From: PMG-095 sp037200885
GTDB lineage: Bacteria; Myxococcota_A; Polyangia; Polyangiales; Polyangiaceae
Reading direction: 5' to 3'
Length of the DNA: 64,000 bases
Assembly (NCBI GenBank): GCA_037200885.1
Contig: JBBCIN010000001.1
Span: forward strand, 2,666,001 to 2,730,000
Notes under the pieces: model-generated
What the model was told of the DNA's origin: nothing
Database searches by the model: none
Seen by the model: only the letters and a program-made list of their open reading frames with translations
Program-made: the position numbers and the translations under genes
In this document: in pieces, positions 35,088 to 42,878 of the stretch
Layout of the letters: the number at the start of each line of letters is the position of its first letter
Numbering within the stretch: the first letter of the stretch is position 1

Positions 35088-36074
35088 TCAGCGCACGCAC
35101 TCGATACGGTTGTGGCTGGTCGCAAGCGCGGCTTCGGTCGCGCCCGTGATCGCGCCCGCCCAGTAAGTGTCGGGTTTGGCGGGGATGGTCGAGCTGCTCC
35201 AGGCGAATGCGTCCGCGGGCCAATCCGGGAAGGCTTTTTTGTCCAAGATTGGCACGAGGATCGAGAGCAATTCGGTGATGCTGGGCAGCCGCGCTCCGCT
35301 GCCCAAGGCATCGCAAGCGTCAACTGCGTCCGCGTACGCGCCGGTCTGGTCGTTGACCGGCACACCGATCCAAGTGAGCCCCGTGCGCAGATCGGCGACT
35401 TCATCGCCGTCGGTCTGATAGCGCGCCGACGTCACGGGTGGCTGGCTGCCGCGCACGCAGAACGCGCCGCCGAGCGCTTCGTCCGCCTTGCCCCCTACGC
35501 CGATGCTGCAGCTCGTTGAGGTGCCACAGCCATCGGCGGTGAAGTCGAGCAACCGTCCAAGGTTGGCGCTGGTGACCGAGCTGGCAGACCAGAAGCGACC
35601 TTGCGCCTGAAACACGGGCGCGATGTAAACCGGATCGAGCGGGTCTGCCTCGCTCGGTACCACACTGAACAGTGAGACTAGCTCGATGAACTCGGGTACG
35701 CGCCAATCGTCGAAGCCAGCGAAAGACAGCTCAGCGCAGTGATTGACCGCGTCTGCCCGCGGATAGAGCTCCGTGCCCGGATCTTGTAACCAATCCAGGC
35801 CAGTGACGAGGTCGTGCACGATGCCCGGCGTCGTCGAAGAATCGTAGTTGGCGGGATTCGGCAAGCCGAGCCCCACGCTATTCGGCATCGGCCATTGCGC
35901 GGAGTCGGACACCTGGCTGCCGGCGCTCCCAGCTTCGCCCGCGCTACCGGCGGCGTCGCTGCCAGCGCCCGCGCTGCCGCTCGGGCTCGCGGGCGTCGCG
36001 TCGCTACCGCACGCGCTGAGCGCGCACGCGACGAGTAACGCAGAGCAGCCGCAAGCGCCGAGATAGATCCTCAC
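35088..36074 (-). CDS. DUF1566-type lipoprotein
   Basis: It starts with a GTG at 36074. The lipobox (ALSAC, Cys22) is followed by a Ser/Gly/Ala linker. Two DUF1566/Lcl-C-like units are visible: DLVTGLDWLQDP with CAELSFAGFDDWRVPEFIELVSLF, and DLRTGLTWIGVP with CDALGSGARLPSITELLSIL. These domains, thought to bind carbohydrate or act in adhesion, are common in secreted proteins of Deltaproteobacteria-type genomes. The gene is convergent with the RluA gene (2-base gap). Confidence 0.82.
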   Translation of the reverse strand: MRIYLGACGCSALLVACALSACGSDATPASPSGSAGAGSDAAGSAGEAGSAGSQVSDSAQWPMPNSVGLGLPNPANYDSSTTPGIVHDLVTGLDWLQDPGTELYPRADAVNHCAELSFAGFDDWRVPEFIELVSLFSVVPSEADPLDPVYIAPVFQAQGRFWSASSVTSANLGRLLDFTADGCGTSTSCSIGVGGKADEALGGAFCVRGSQPPVTSARYQTDGDEVADLRTGLTWIGVPVNDQTGAYADAVDACDALGSGARLPSITELLSILVPILDKKAFPDWPADAFAWSSSTIPAKPDTYWAGAITGATEAALATSHNRIECVR

Positions 36075-36105
36075 CCACTCAGGGTAGGTTCCGGTCCGGC
36101 TGGCG

Positions 36106-36546
36106 TCAATTCGACGCGGGCTTGAACGCCCAGTAACGCGAGGCCACGAAGTTGAGCACGGTGATCAGCACCGAGACGCCGAACCAGCAGGGCCAGGAAG
36201 GCAAGTGCTCGCGGTCGACGAGCACGCCCAAGAGCAGCGAGCTCAGCAGCATGAAGCCGATCTGCAGGCTGAAGAAGCGGCCGGCTTCACTCGCGACCTT
36301 GCCCTGGCTCTGGAACGTCCAGCGCCGGTTCCAGTAGTAACTCCAGAGCGTGCCGAGGGTGTACGCGATGCCCTGTGCCGCGGACGCGCGCAGCACCCGG
36401 TGTGCGCTCCAAAATGCCGCAAAGCCGATGGCCGTGTTGCTCACGCCAACGAGCCCAAAGCGCACCAATGACACGTCCGACAGGCGACGCACGAGCGCGG
36501 AAAAGCTAGACGGGTTAGCGGCGGCCGGCGTGGAGGGAGTGCTCAT
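36106..36546 (-). CDS. GtrA-family membrane protein
   Basis: The ATG at 36546 gives a 146-residue protein with four transmembrane segments and the GtrA pattern: LVRFGLVGVSNTAIGFAAFW, GTLWSYYWNRRWTFQSQG, and VLNFVASRYWAFK. GtrA proteins are thought to flip or assist polyprenyl-phosphate sugars. An upstream start at 36645 would overlap the divergent FKBP gene and is less likely. It may work with the GT2 enzymes at 23-30 kb. Confidence 0.85.
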   Translation of the reverse strand: MSTPSTPAAANPSSFSALVRRLSDVSLVRFGLVGVSNTAIGFAAFWSAHRVLRASAAQGIAYTLGTLWSYYWNRRWTFQSQGKVASEAGRFFSLQIGFMLLSSLLLGVLVDREHLPSWPCWFGVSVLITVLNFVASRYWAFKPASN

Positions 36547-36643
36547 TGACCGCGAAACTGGAGCATTTTGCAGCACCTCCTGCAAGTCGCCCGGGTTCTT
36601 CGACCGGCTTCCGACGCGTGGCAAAATGGGCTTTAATCGTGAC

Positions 36644-37000
36644 ATGGCAATGACCACGACATCCAGCGGACTCCAGTACGAAGACACCCGTGAGGGCCAG
36701 GGAGCCTCGCCTACGAAGGGCCAAACCTGCGTGATGCACTACACGGGCTGGCTGTGGGTCGACGGTAAGAAGGGCGAAAAGTTCGATAGTTCCCTCGATC
36801 GCGGACGCCCTTTCACGTTCCCGATCGGCGCTGGCCGCGTGATCAAGGGCTGGGACGAAGGCGTGGCGACGATGAAAATTGGTGGTACCCGCAGCCTGCT
36901 CATTCCCGCAGCGCTCGGTTACGGTGCCAGCGGAGCCGGCGGCGTGATCCCTCCGAATGCCACGCTGCTCTTCGAGGTCGAGCTACTCGGCGTGCAGTGA
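36644..37000 (+). CDS. FKBP-type peptidyl-prolyl isomerase
   Basis: A minimal 118-residue FKBP domain with no signal peptide, so probably cytoplasmic. Motifs are SGLQYEDTREGQGASP, VMHYTGWLWVDGKKGEKFDSS, PFTFPIGAGRVIKGWDEGV, GGTRSLLIPAALGYG and IPPNATLLFEVELLGV. These cover the conserved prolyl-isomerase pocket residues. The ATG at 36644 is preceded by weakly purine-rich sequence only. Confidence 0.93.
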   Translation: MAMTTTSSGLQYEDTREGQGASPTKGQTCVMHYTGWLWVDGKKGEKFDSSLDRGRPFTFPIGAGRVIKGWDEGVATMKIGGTRSLLIPAALGYGASGAGGVIPPNATLLFEVELLGVQ

Positions 37001-37169
37001 GCGCGACCCGCGGGCGGGGATCCGTGTTGCCAGGCGAGGCAGTCTGCCAAGTTGGGGCGATTCGTGTCGCCCCGAACGGCAGCTGAAGAGCGCCCGCTTT
37101 GGAGTCAAATTGCGCGGTGGGAATACTCGGCACGTTGCTGGCACCAAAGCTGCACTCGCAGCGGGGATC

Positions 37170-37970
37170 ATGCAAAGCCTAGCTCCGCTCCAGCCCGCGG
37201 CGATCGACGTCCTGCCGTCCACTCCCGCGCTGCGTCGCTCGCGTCGGACTCGGTTTTTCGAACAGACCAGCGTCATGGTGCCGCTCGCCGGCGTCGGTAT
37301 CGGGGCTTGGTGCGCCCTCCGCGGCGAAGGGAACAGGCGCCAGCTCGGGCTTGCGACGCTCGGCGGCTCGCTCGTAGCCATGCTCACCCGCTGGCAGCTG
37401 GCGCGTTGGTTCAGCGAAAAAGCGCGCTATGAAATCGAGTCGATCGATGGCGACTTCGAAGTGCGCCAGTACGCTCCGCGCGTGCAAGCGGAGACCGTGC
37501 TCAATGCCGCGCCGTGGAAGCAATCATTGCACGAAGGCTTCGACCGGCTCGCGAACTACATCTTCGGGGGCAATGCGCGCGGGCTAAATATCGCGATGAC
37601 CGCTCCGGTCATGGTGACGGTTGGCGCGATGGACCGCGCCACGCGCACGGTCGCGTTCAAGATACCCGACAGCGTGCCGTTCGAGACGCTACCCGCGCCC
37701 AACGATCGTCAGATCACGCTGCGACGAATCCCCGCTCGCCGCGTAGCCGCGCTGAGCTACAGCGGACGCTACGGCGTTGAAATTCCCAGCAGAAAGCGCC
37801 AGGAACTACTGACCTACGTCCGCGCTGCTGGTCTGCTCCCGATCGGCGATGTCATTTTCGCCGGATATGACGCGCCCTGGACTCTGCCCTGGCTCCGTCG
37901 CAATGAGGTGCAGGTCGAACTGTCGTCCATGCCCGGGATCCCGAGCGCTGGCGCCGGCGCGGACACGTGA
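37170..37970 (+). CDS. SOUL-family heme-binding-like protein
   Basis: The ATG at 37170 gives 266 residues. Two hydrophobic stretches near the N-terminus (VMVPLAGVGIGAWCAL; GLATLGGSLVAML) are followed by a SOUL domain (about 90-255) with YEIESIDGDFEVRQYAPRVQAET, IAMTAPVMVT, and VAALSYSGRY. Family members bind heme or related tetrapyrroles, but the binding residues are not conserved enough to confirm this here. It lies 170 bases after the FKBP gene on the same strand. Confidence 0.85.
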   Translation: MQSLAPLQPAAIDVLPSTPALRRSRRTRFFEQTSVMVPLAGVGIGAWCALRGEGNRRQLGLATLGGSLVAMLTRWQLARWFSEKARYEIESIDGDFEVRQYAPRVQAETVLNAAPWKQSLHEGFDRLANYIFGGNARGLNIAMTAPVMVTVGAMDRATRTVAFKIPDSVPFETLPAPNDRQITLRRIPARRVAALSYSGRYGVEIPSRKRQELLTYVRAAGLLPIGDVIFAGYDAPWTLPWLRRNEVQVELSSMPGIPSAGAGADT

Positions 37971-37998
37971 GCGCCCCTCCCTAGGATATACTGCGCGC

Positions 37999-39153
37999 AT
38001 GCCCGCGCGTAGCTCGCTTCAGACCGGGATCCTCGTCGCTTCGCTGTCTGCGCTCGCATTCGGCGTTTCCGCGCCGGCGGTCGCGCGTTTTGGCATCGGG
38101 GTGGGCCCGTTCACGACAGCCGCGCTGCTCTACGCGGGCGCGCTCTGCTCTTCCTGGCTGATGAGTGGCTTCGGTGTCCGCGCGCCGATCGCACTTGCGC
38201 GTCGTCACGGCGCTCGCCTCGTGCTGATTGCCAGCTTGGGCGCCGCGATCGGACCTGCGGCGTTTGCCTGGGGCTTACAAAGGTCGGGCGCCACGAGCGG
38301 CTCGCTGTTACTCAACTTCGAAGCGATATTTACCGCACTTTTGGCGTGGCGCCTGTTCGCGGAACCGTTCGGAGCGCGGTTCATCGCCGCGCTCGCGTTG
38401 ATGGCAAGCGGCGGCGCGGTGCTGGCCATCGACGGCGCGCGTCAAACCGAGCTGCACCCGCTCGGGCTCTTGGCCGTCGCTTTCGCGACGTTGTGCTGGG
38501 CGCTAGACAACACGCTCACTCGCCGCTTGTCCGAAGAGCCGCCACTCGCGGTCGTCGCGGTCAAGAGCGCGTTGGGTGCAGGCCTCGCGTTCGCGCTCGG
38601 GCGCGGCCTAGCCGAGGCTGCGCCGCGCACGACGCTGCAATGCGCGCTCCTACTGCTGGTCGGCGCGATCGGCTATGGCCTCAGTTTGCGCTTGTATCTG
38701 GAAGCCCAGACCCGCATCGGCGCGGCGCGCACCGCGTCCGTCTTTGCACTGGCCCCATTCGTCGGCGCATTCGTCGCCTGGCTCTTCGGCGATCGCGCAC
38801 TCGGTTGGGGCGGCGCGCTCTCAGTGCCGTTCTTCGCCCTGGGCGCCTACCTGCATTTGACCGAACGACATCAGCACGCGCACCGGCATGAAGTGCTCGA
38901 ACACGAACACGCTCACCGCCACGACGACGGCCATCACCTGCACAGCCACGTTCCACCCGTCGTCGGCGAACACACGCATTTGCATCGCCATGAACCCCTG
39001 GAGCACAGCCACGACCACGCTCCGGATCTGCACCACCAACACGCGCACACTCACACTCATAAAATGTCGGCGCTCGCCTCGAGACTTACGTCGAAAGTCT
39101 CGATCAATGTCTGGCACCCGACATCTATCTCGAAATCAAACCGAGCCAGCTAG
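37999..39153 (+). CDS. EamA (DMT-superfamily) transporter with histidine-rich C-terminus
   Basis: Ten hydrophobic segments form two EamA repeats (AFGVSAPAVARFGIGVGPFTTAALLY; ATLCWALDNTLTRRLSEEPPLAVVAVKSALGAG). After the last membrane segment comes a tail of ~60 residues with very many His in HxH patterns (HQHAHRHEVLEHEHAHRHDD; HHQHAHTHTH), then ~30 residues without them. The His tail suggests metal binding or metal-controlled transport, which is an inference. The substrate is unknown. Confidence 0.85.
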   Translation: MPARSSLQTGILVASLSALAFGVSAPAVARFGIGVGPFTTAALLYAGALCSSWLMSGFGVRAPIALARRHGARLVLIASLGAAIGPAAFAWGLQRSGATSGSLLLNFEAIFTALLAWRLFAEPFGARFIAALALMASGGAVLAIDGARQTELHPLGLLAVAFATLCWALDNTLTRRLSEEPPLAVVAVKSALGAGLAFALGRGLAEAAPRTTLQCALLLLVGAIGYGLSLRLYLEAQTRIGAARTASVFALAPFVGAFVAWLFGDRALGWGGALSVPFFALGAYLHLTERHQHAHRHEVLEHEHAHRHDDGHHLHSHVPPVVGEHTHLHRHEPLEHSHDHAPDLHHQHAHTHTHKMSALASRLTSKVSINVWHPTSISKSNRAS

Positions 39154-39194
39154 GGCGGCCGCCAGACGGCCAGTCGGCGTTTGGCAGCGGGCGG

Positions 39195-39722
39195 CTACTT
39201 GAAGTCGCGATCCAGCACGGTCTTGCGACCGTCCGCCTGCGCGACCTCGATCGCCGCGTCACACAACTTGCGGATCTTGGCCGAGAGCACATCGACCACA
39301 CCGTCCGAAGTGTTCATGCCCGAGCGCGCCTTGACGTACGCCTTCAACTTCGAGACCACGACCAAGACGTCCTCCGGCAGCTCTTGCGCTGCGGCAGGCG
39401 CACCAACGATGCGTCGGCGTTTGTCGGCTTCATCACTCATCGCGCTCTCCCGATTTTCCCGAGCAGAGCTCCTCGCTTCACGGTCCTGCTCTTCTTGTTG
39501 CTCGCGACGGAAGGCCTCATGCGTGGGCGCCTTCATCGGCTCGGCCCAAGCGTCCCGGTGCCGGGCTTCCGGCAGGTGCGCATCCCAACAAGCCAAGCTA
39601 CAAAAAAACTGCGCCAGCTTGTTCCGGTTGCAGGTCGACACGCTGCACTGCATGTAGTCCGCGCCAAAGCCAATCGGCTTTTTGCAGGTCGTGCATAGAC
39701 GAAAGAACTCAGCCTCGCTCAC
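39195..39722 (-). CDS. Zinc-finger protein with C-terminal histone-fold-like domain
   Basis: It starts with a GTG at 39722 and has 175 residues. Residues 10-55 carry Cys10, Cys13, Cys26, Cys31, Cys41, Cys45, His49 and His55, a likely zinc-binding cluster. A charged linker follows (EEQDREARSSARENRES). Residues ~116-175 look like a histone fold: a helix (LPEDVLVVVSKLKAYV), a long helix (NTSDGVVDVLSAKIRKLCDA, then AIEVAQADG), then GRKTVLDRDF, close to the L2 loop RKT(V/I) and D of archaeal histones, with helix 3 nearly absent. It probably binds DNA or a partner protein. The fold is inferred from pattern only. Confidence 0.65.
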   Translation of the reverse strand: MSEAEFFRLCTTCKKPIGFGADYMQCSVSTCNRNKLAQFFCSLACWDAHLPEARHRDAWAEPMKAPTHEAFRREQQEEQDREARSSARENRESAMSDEADKRRRIVGAPAAAQELPEDVLVVVSKLKAYVKARSGMNTSDGVVDVLSAKIRKLCDAAIEVAQADGRKTVLDRDFK

Positions 39723-39882
39723 ACTCTCGAGCCTACACTGGCTCCTCGCGCGAGTGCGTGGACAATTTTTTCACGCGCCCGAACCCGAGCCTCGCTGAAA
39801 ACCCCCATCCCCGAGCCCCTTTCGGTAGACGAGTCGCCCCGCACGCGCTATCCCTCCGCTCACCTAAGCCAGCAATGATCGA

Positions 39883-39964
39883 GCACGAGTGGCGGAATTG
39901 GCAGACGCACCGGATTTAGGTTCCGGCGCCGCAAGGCGTGGGGGTTCAAGTCCCTCCTCGTGCA
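39883..39964 (+). tRNA. tRNA-Leu (anticodon TAG)
   Basis: The acceptor stem GCACGAG (39883-39889) pairs with CTCGTGC (39957-39963), followed by discriminator A. The anticodon arm is CCGGA-TTTAGGT-TCCGG with anticodon TAG. A long variable arm (CGCC-GCAA-GGCG) marks a class II tRNA, and the T arm contains GGTTCAAGTCC. CCA is not encoded. Its 3' part is repeated at three further places in the window, making it the apparent integration target of the following islands. Confidence 0.96.
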
Positions 39965-39968
39965 CTGA
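39909..39968 (+). repeat. att-like repeat, copy 1 (inside the intact tRNA-Leu)
   Basis: Sixty bases from the anticodon stem (ACCGGATTTAGG) through the tRNA 3' end plus four bases (CTGA). The same block recurs at 42573-42632 (one mismatch, in the anticodon loop), 59490-59548 (one mismatch in the acceptor stem), and 63955 to the window end (two mismatches in the part visible). Such tRNA 3' segments are typical core sites of tyrosine-recombinase integration. Confidence 0.85.
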
Positions 39969-40236
39969 AGTGAAAGCTCAGCATCCGGACTCCCCGGTCG
40001 GCTGCAGCCAGCCTTTCGAGTTCCGGCAGATGCGAGCGACGTACTGGTCAATGCGGTGCCCTGGTCAGAATAGAATGTCGTCGTCGGCGTGCGCGACGGG
40101 CTGGAGCTCCTTGCGCCCACGCACAAGGCCCAAAACGAGATTCACCGTCGACGAGTGCTTCGCCTTGTAAGGAGAGCGAAGCTTGAGCAGCCTCTTCAGG
40201 GCTAAGTCGAGACGGCGCGACTCTCGTCCGGCGCTA

Positions 40237-41223
40237 TCAGTTGGGGGAGCCGCAGACAGCGCCGCCTTCGGGGGTGGGATGGCACGGGCCGAGCGCGAGT
40301 GCCGCGCAGTCGACGTCGCGATAGCGGCCGTCGACGCAGATCGAGAGGGCCGAGCCGATGCAATGGTCTGGCGAGTCCTGCGTGCATTCCTGGGCTCTCG
40401 GGTCGCAGGTGGCGTGGCCGAAGTTGTCGACGTGGCAGTCGCTGTCCAGTGTGTCGCAGTCCAGTGTGGCCTTCGCTACGGTGTCGCAGCCTTGGAGGAC
40501 GTTCCCCGAGCACCCGTAGGGCGACTGGGTGACCCACGGGCAAACGTCGGCCTCCCTGGGGAGGCACGCCGGGGACTGGTTGAAGCCACCGCAGCGACCC
40601 CCAGGATAGACGGTCGCACAGTCGAGCTCTGACTCCCACATGGGCTCGATGAGTCCGCAGGTGGTAAGCTTGTTGTCGTAGCAGTTCAGCACGATCGGCC
40701 AGTGAGTGCAGGTATTGCCGTTCGTGCAGAGGCCGGCGCCCGTGCAGATCAAGCCGTCCGCCTCGCAATCGTCGGACGGTGGATCGATCGCCCAGGCAGA
40801 AGTCGGAGTCGTCGGGCACGATACCGAAATACTTCCGTCGCATGAGCGGCCCGGGTGCGCCAGGCAATAGTCCGGTCCGTGATCACGCGATACGCAGGAG
40901 AAGACCTCGGTGCAGCTGGTCGCCGCTTGCGCACACGACGCAAATCGCTCCAAGCCCCCCAAGAGGATGCGGGCGCGCTCCAGTTGGTAAACACAGTGAG
41001 CACCCTGCGCGGCAATCGGCGGGGAACCCTGTGCGGCAAACAACGGGGAGATGCAGGCGCCGGCGAACACGCACGCGCGCAGCGCTCCCTCGGGCAGGAA
41101 CGTGGGCGTCACGCCGCTGCCGGCATCCGGATGGCCGCCCGCGTCGGGTGGACTCTGGCCTCCACAAGCCGGAGCACCAAGCACGAGCGCACACGCGAGA
41201 AACAACCGTGAGGACAACGCCAT
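40237..41223 (-). CDS. Cysteine-rich hypothetical lipoprotein
   Basis: The signal ends in a lipobox (LVLGAPAC, Cys20) followed by a short Gly/Pro-rich linker. The 300-residue mature part has about 30 Cys arranged in repeated short units (for example LICTGAGLCTNGNTCTHW, GGRCGGFNQSPACLP, NVLQGCDTVAKATLDC), probably disulphide-rich. The family is unknown; such proteins are common in myxobacterial secretomes. It is the first complete gene of unit A, 272 bases after the tRNA. Confidence 0.75.
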   Translation of the reverse strand: MALSSRLFLACALVLGAPACGGQSPPDAGGHPDAGSGVTPTFLPEGALRACVFAGACISPLFAAQGSPPIAAQGAHCVYQLERARILLGGLERFASCAQAATSCTEVFSCVSRDHGPDYCLAHPGRSCDGSISVSCPTTPTSAWAIDPPSDDCEADGLICTGAGLCTNGNTCTHWPIVLNCYDNKLTTCGLIEPMWESELDCATVYPGGRCGGFNQSPACLPREADVCPWVTQSPYGCSGNVLQGCDTVAKATLDCDTLDSDCHVDNFGHATCDPRAQECTQDSPDHCIGSALSICVDGRYRDVDCAALALGPCHPTPEGGAVCGSPN

Positions 41224-41234
41224 TCAACCTCGCC

Positions 41235-41501
41235 TTAAATGACTCCGGGGTCATCTCCATCGAAAACCGTCAGGCCGACAGCATCGTCGCTTTGTGCCCA
41301 CGAGAGAACGAACGTCCTTCCGTGGCTATCAGCAACCTCATGGATTGGACGAACCCTCTTACCATCTACGAGTTCTTCGATCAGCACGCGTGGCGGTGCA
41401 AATTGGCTAAGCTCTTGGGCCTTCTTTCGCGCTTCTTCCACGAGTGGGCAGTGCTGCAGGCGACGATGTGGGGACGCGTGGACGAGGAGATCGATCGACA
41501 T
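41235..41501 (-). CDS. Small hypothetical protein
   Basis: 88 residues from the ATG at 41501 (SIDLLVHASPHRRLQHCPLV). It has a basic middle and an acidic end (VLSWAQSDDAVGLTVFDGDD). The family is not recognised and it has no signal peptide or membrane segment. It lies between the nucleotidyltransferase gene (25 bases) and the lipoprotein gene (12 bases) on the same strand, so a shared transcript is likely. Confidence 0.5.
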   Translation of the reverse strand: MSIDLLVHASPHRRLQHCPLVEEARKKAQELSQFAPPRVLIEELVDGKRVRPIHEVADSHGRTFVLSWAQSDDAVGLTVFDGDDPGVI

Positions 41502-41526
41502 GCTGCCTGTCCTTAAACCTCTCCTG

Positions 41527-42102
41527 CTAGCTGCGAGCGCGTCCGAGCAGGTCGCTGACGCGCAGTCGTGATGCCCAGGCCGTGAGGTAAGTCTGGTCCA
41601 TTTTGTCGCCGCTGATCTGCAGGACCGACACGACGTCTCGCCATTGCTTCTCGGAAACTTCACCGCCTTCGCGGAACCAGAGCAGCTTGCGGAGCACGGT
41701 ATCCTCCGGGGCTTTGACGACGAGCGAGTTGCCGCTGGCTGTTACGATCGTCGATCGACGCCTCGAAAACTCGCTCTCGTCGAATGGCTCGTGGCCGCGG
41801 CCGAAGAAATCGATCTTGGTGACGACAGGTAAGTAAAATGCGTTCGCGCAGCTGGCGCGTAGCACCGCGTCGCGCAACGTATCGGTATCGACTTCGAAGT
41901 CACCGCCCAACGCTGCGGCGAGTTCGCCAACCCTTCCGGCTGGCAATGCGATCACGAAGTCGATGTCGTTCGTGGCTCGGGGCTCTCCCTGGAGCGAGCT
42001 GGCCAAGCTGCCTCCGACGAAGTACTCGGCACCCACGGTGGTCAGGGCACGCGCAACCTTGAGCGCGATATCGATCGCGTTTTCGCCGACTTCAGCCGCC
42101 AT
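41527..42102 (-). CDS. AbiEii-like nucleotidyltransferase
   Basis: 191 residues from the ATG at 42102. The nucleotidyltransferase motif is visible as EYFVGGSLASSLQGEPRATNDIDFVI, with the two catalytic Asp in NDIDF, and a third acidic site near TKIDFFG. FDESEFSRRRS and PEDTVLRKLLWFREGGEVSEKQWRD match the AbiEii/DUF1814-like and related NTase toxins. It overlaps the small upstream gene by 11 bases, suggesting a two-gene toxin-antitoxin-like unit. A second such pair lies in unit C. Confidence 0.8.
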   Translation of the reverse strand: MAAEVGENAIDIALKVARALTTVGAEYFVGGSLASSLQGEPRATNDIDFVIALPAGRVGELAAALGGDFEVDTDTLRDAVLRASCANAFYLPVVTKIDFFGRGHEPFDESEFSRRRSTIVTASGNSLVVKAPEDTVLRKLLWFREGGEVSEKQWRDVVSVLQISGDKMDQTYLTAWASRLRVSDLLGRARS

Positions 42103-42337
42103 CGAGGTTGATGCCGGGGAAGAGACGGGTGGCGACCTCACGCCCGTAGAGTCGGCGAGCAAGTCGAGCGCGGACGACGCTTGCCGAGGCCCCGGGATCT
42201 TCTGTCCGAATGGCGGTCTCCGCCAGCTCTCGAACCGCCGAGCTCAGCCCCACGGCCGTCGTGATTCGAGCAAGTGGCGTCTGTGCACGAAGCAGCTGGA
42301 AGTAACGTTGTTGAGCCGGCTCCGACGTATCGCGCAC
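42092..42337 (-). CDS. Small partner of the nucleotidyltransferase
   Basis: 81 residues from a GTG at 42337. It is helical and Arg/Leu-rich (YFQLLRAQTPLARITTAV, then VRARLARRLYGREVATRLFPG). The C-terminal half aligns by eye with the small protein at 60154-60393: both have an LS-x-x-x-R helix, an R-R/L-x-x-x-G-x-x-x-A-x-R-x-(F/W)-P end and the same length. It precedes and overlaps the nucleotidyltransferase gene, as expected for an antitoxin or cofactor. Confidence 0.62.
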   Translation of the reverse strand: MRDTSEPAQQRYFQLLRAQTPLARITTAVGLSSAVRELAETAIRTEDPGASASVVRARLARRLYGREVATRLFPGINLDGG

Positions 42338-42463
42338 CGGGGCAGTATAGCAACGCGCGCTGCCATTTCTCCAATCGAATCGGAATCGTCCCCGACTCGT
42401 CTCCAGCGGCCCGGCAGGTCCGGAACACGTGCTTCTACCCGCGGCCGTCGCGAGGGGTCTCGG

Positions 42464-42572
42464 GAATCGTCTTTGAATCGTCCACGGGCTGTATCGAAAC
42501 GCCGCCAGATGTAGCGAACACCCTGGCGAAATCCGCTTTTCGCTACATCTCGCGGCGTCTCGATACATGCCA
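42464..42572. repeat. Hairpin block next to tRNA copy 2
   Basis: About 110 bp shared with 63845-63954, with only a handful of differences. It contains 28-base arms (42491-42518 and 42539-42566) that pair at 26 of 28 positions around a 20-base loop; the core is AGATGTAGCGAA/TTCGCTACATCT. The block abuts the att-like repeat. The gap between the partner gene (42337) and the next gene (42879) holds this block, the tRNA copy and otherwise nothing I recognise. Confidence 0.8.
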
Positions 42573-42632
42573 ACCGGATTTAGTTTCCGGCGCCGCAAGG
42601 CGTGGGGGTTCAAGTCCCTCCTCGTGCACTGA
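42573..42632 (+). repeat. att-like repeat, copy 2 (tRNA-Leu 3' fragment)
   Basis: Sixty bases identical to the tRNA-Leu 3' part at 39909-39968 except one base in the anticodon loop (TTTAGTT instead of TTTAGGT). It lacks the 5' half of the tRNA and cannot be a functional tRNA gene. It marks the junction of units A and B. Confidence 0.88.
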
Positions 42633-42878
42633 GTTGAAATCGTTGAGGTCGTCGCGATCGCGTTGAGAGATCGTTGGGCAACGCGGTCAAGGTTACCCCG
42701 AACACGTGCACGGTGCTTGTGCCGGCCGAGACCATCATTCTTTGCGCTCGCTGTTGCTGCGGCCTGCGGACTCTCGTCGAACACGGATCACTCAACCGTG
42801 AAGGCGTATTTGACGCCATCGGAGGCTTCGCCATCCACAGATTTATGTTCGCTGCCCAAGGTAGCCACGGGCTCCTCG

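Larger units (their letters stand above)
39965..42632. mobile_element. tRNA-Leu-bounded unit A
   Basis: The region between the intact tRNA and its first 3' copy, about 2.7 kb. It carries, all on the minus strand, a Cys-rich lipoprotein gene, a small hypothetical gene, and a nucleotidyltransferase with a small partner. It ends with a 110-bp hairpin block next to the tRNA copy. I see no integrase, so it may be a non-autonomous or decayed element. Confidence 0.6.

Noticed and set aside
39860..40126. Minus-strand open frame across the tRNA-Leu (reads CTRRDLNPHALRRR)
   Set aside because: This is the antisense translation of the tRNA gene, a well-known false protein; similar readings occur at the other tRNA fragments (42.6 and 63.9 kb).
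42573..42632. Second tRNA-Leu gene
   Set aside because: It lacks the 5' half (acceptor 5' strand and D arm) and has a changed anticodon loop; it is a fragment.
42338..42784. Upstream part of a long minus-strand frame through the hairpin block and tRNA copy
   Set aside because: It only translates repeat and tRNA sequence; the real small gene begins at the GTG at 42337.
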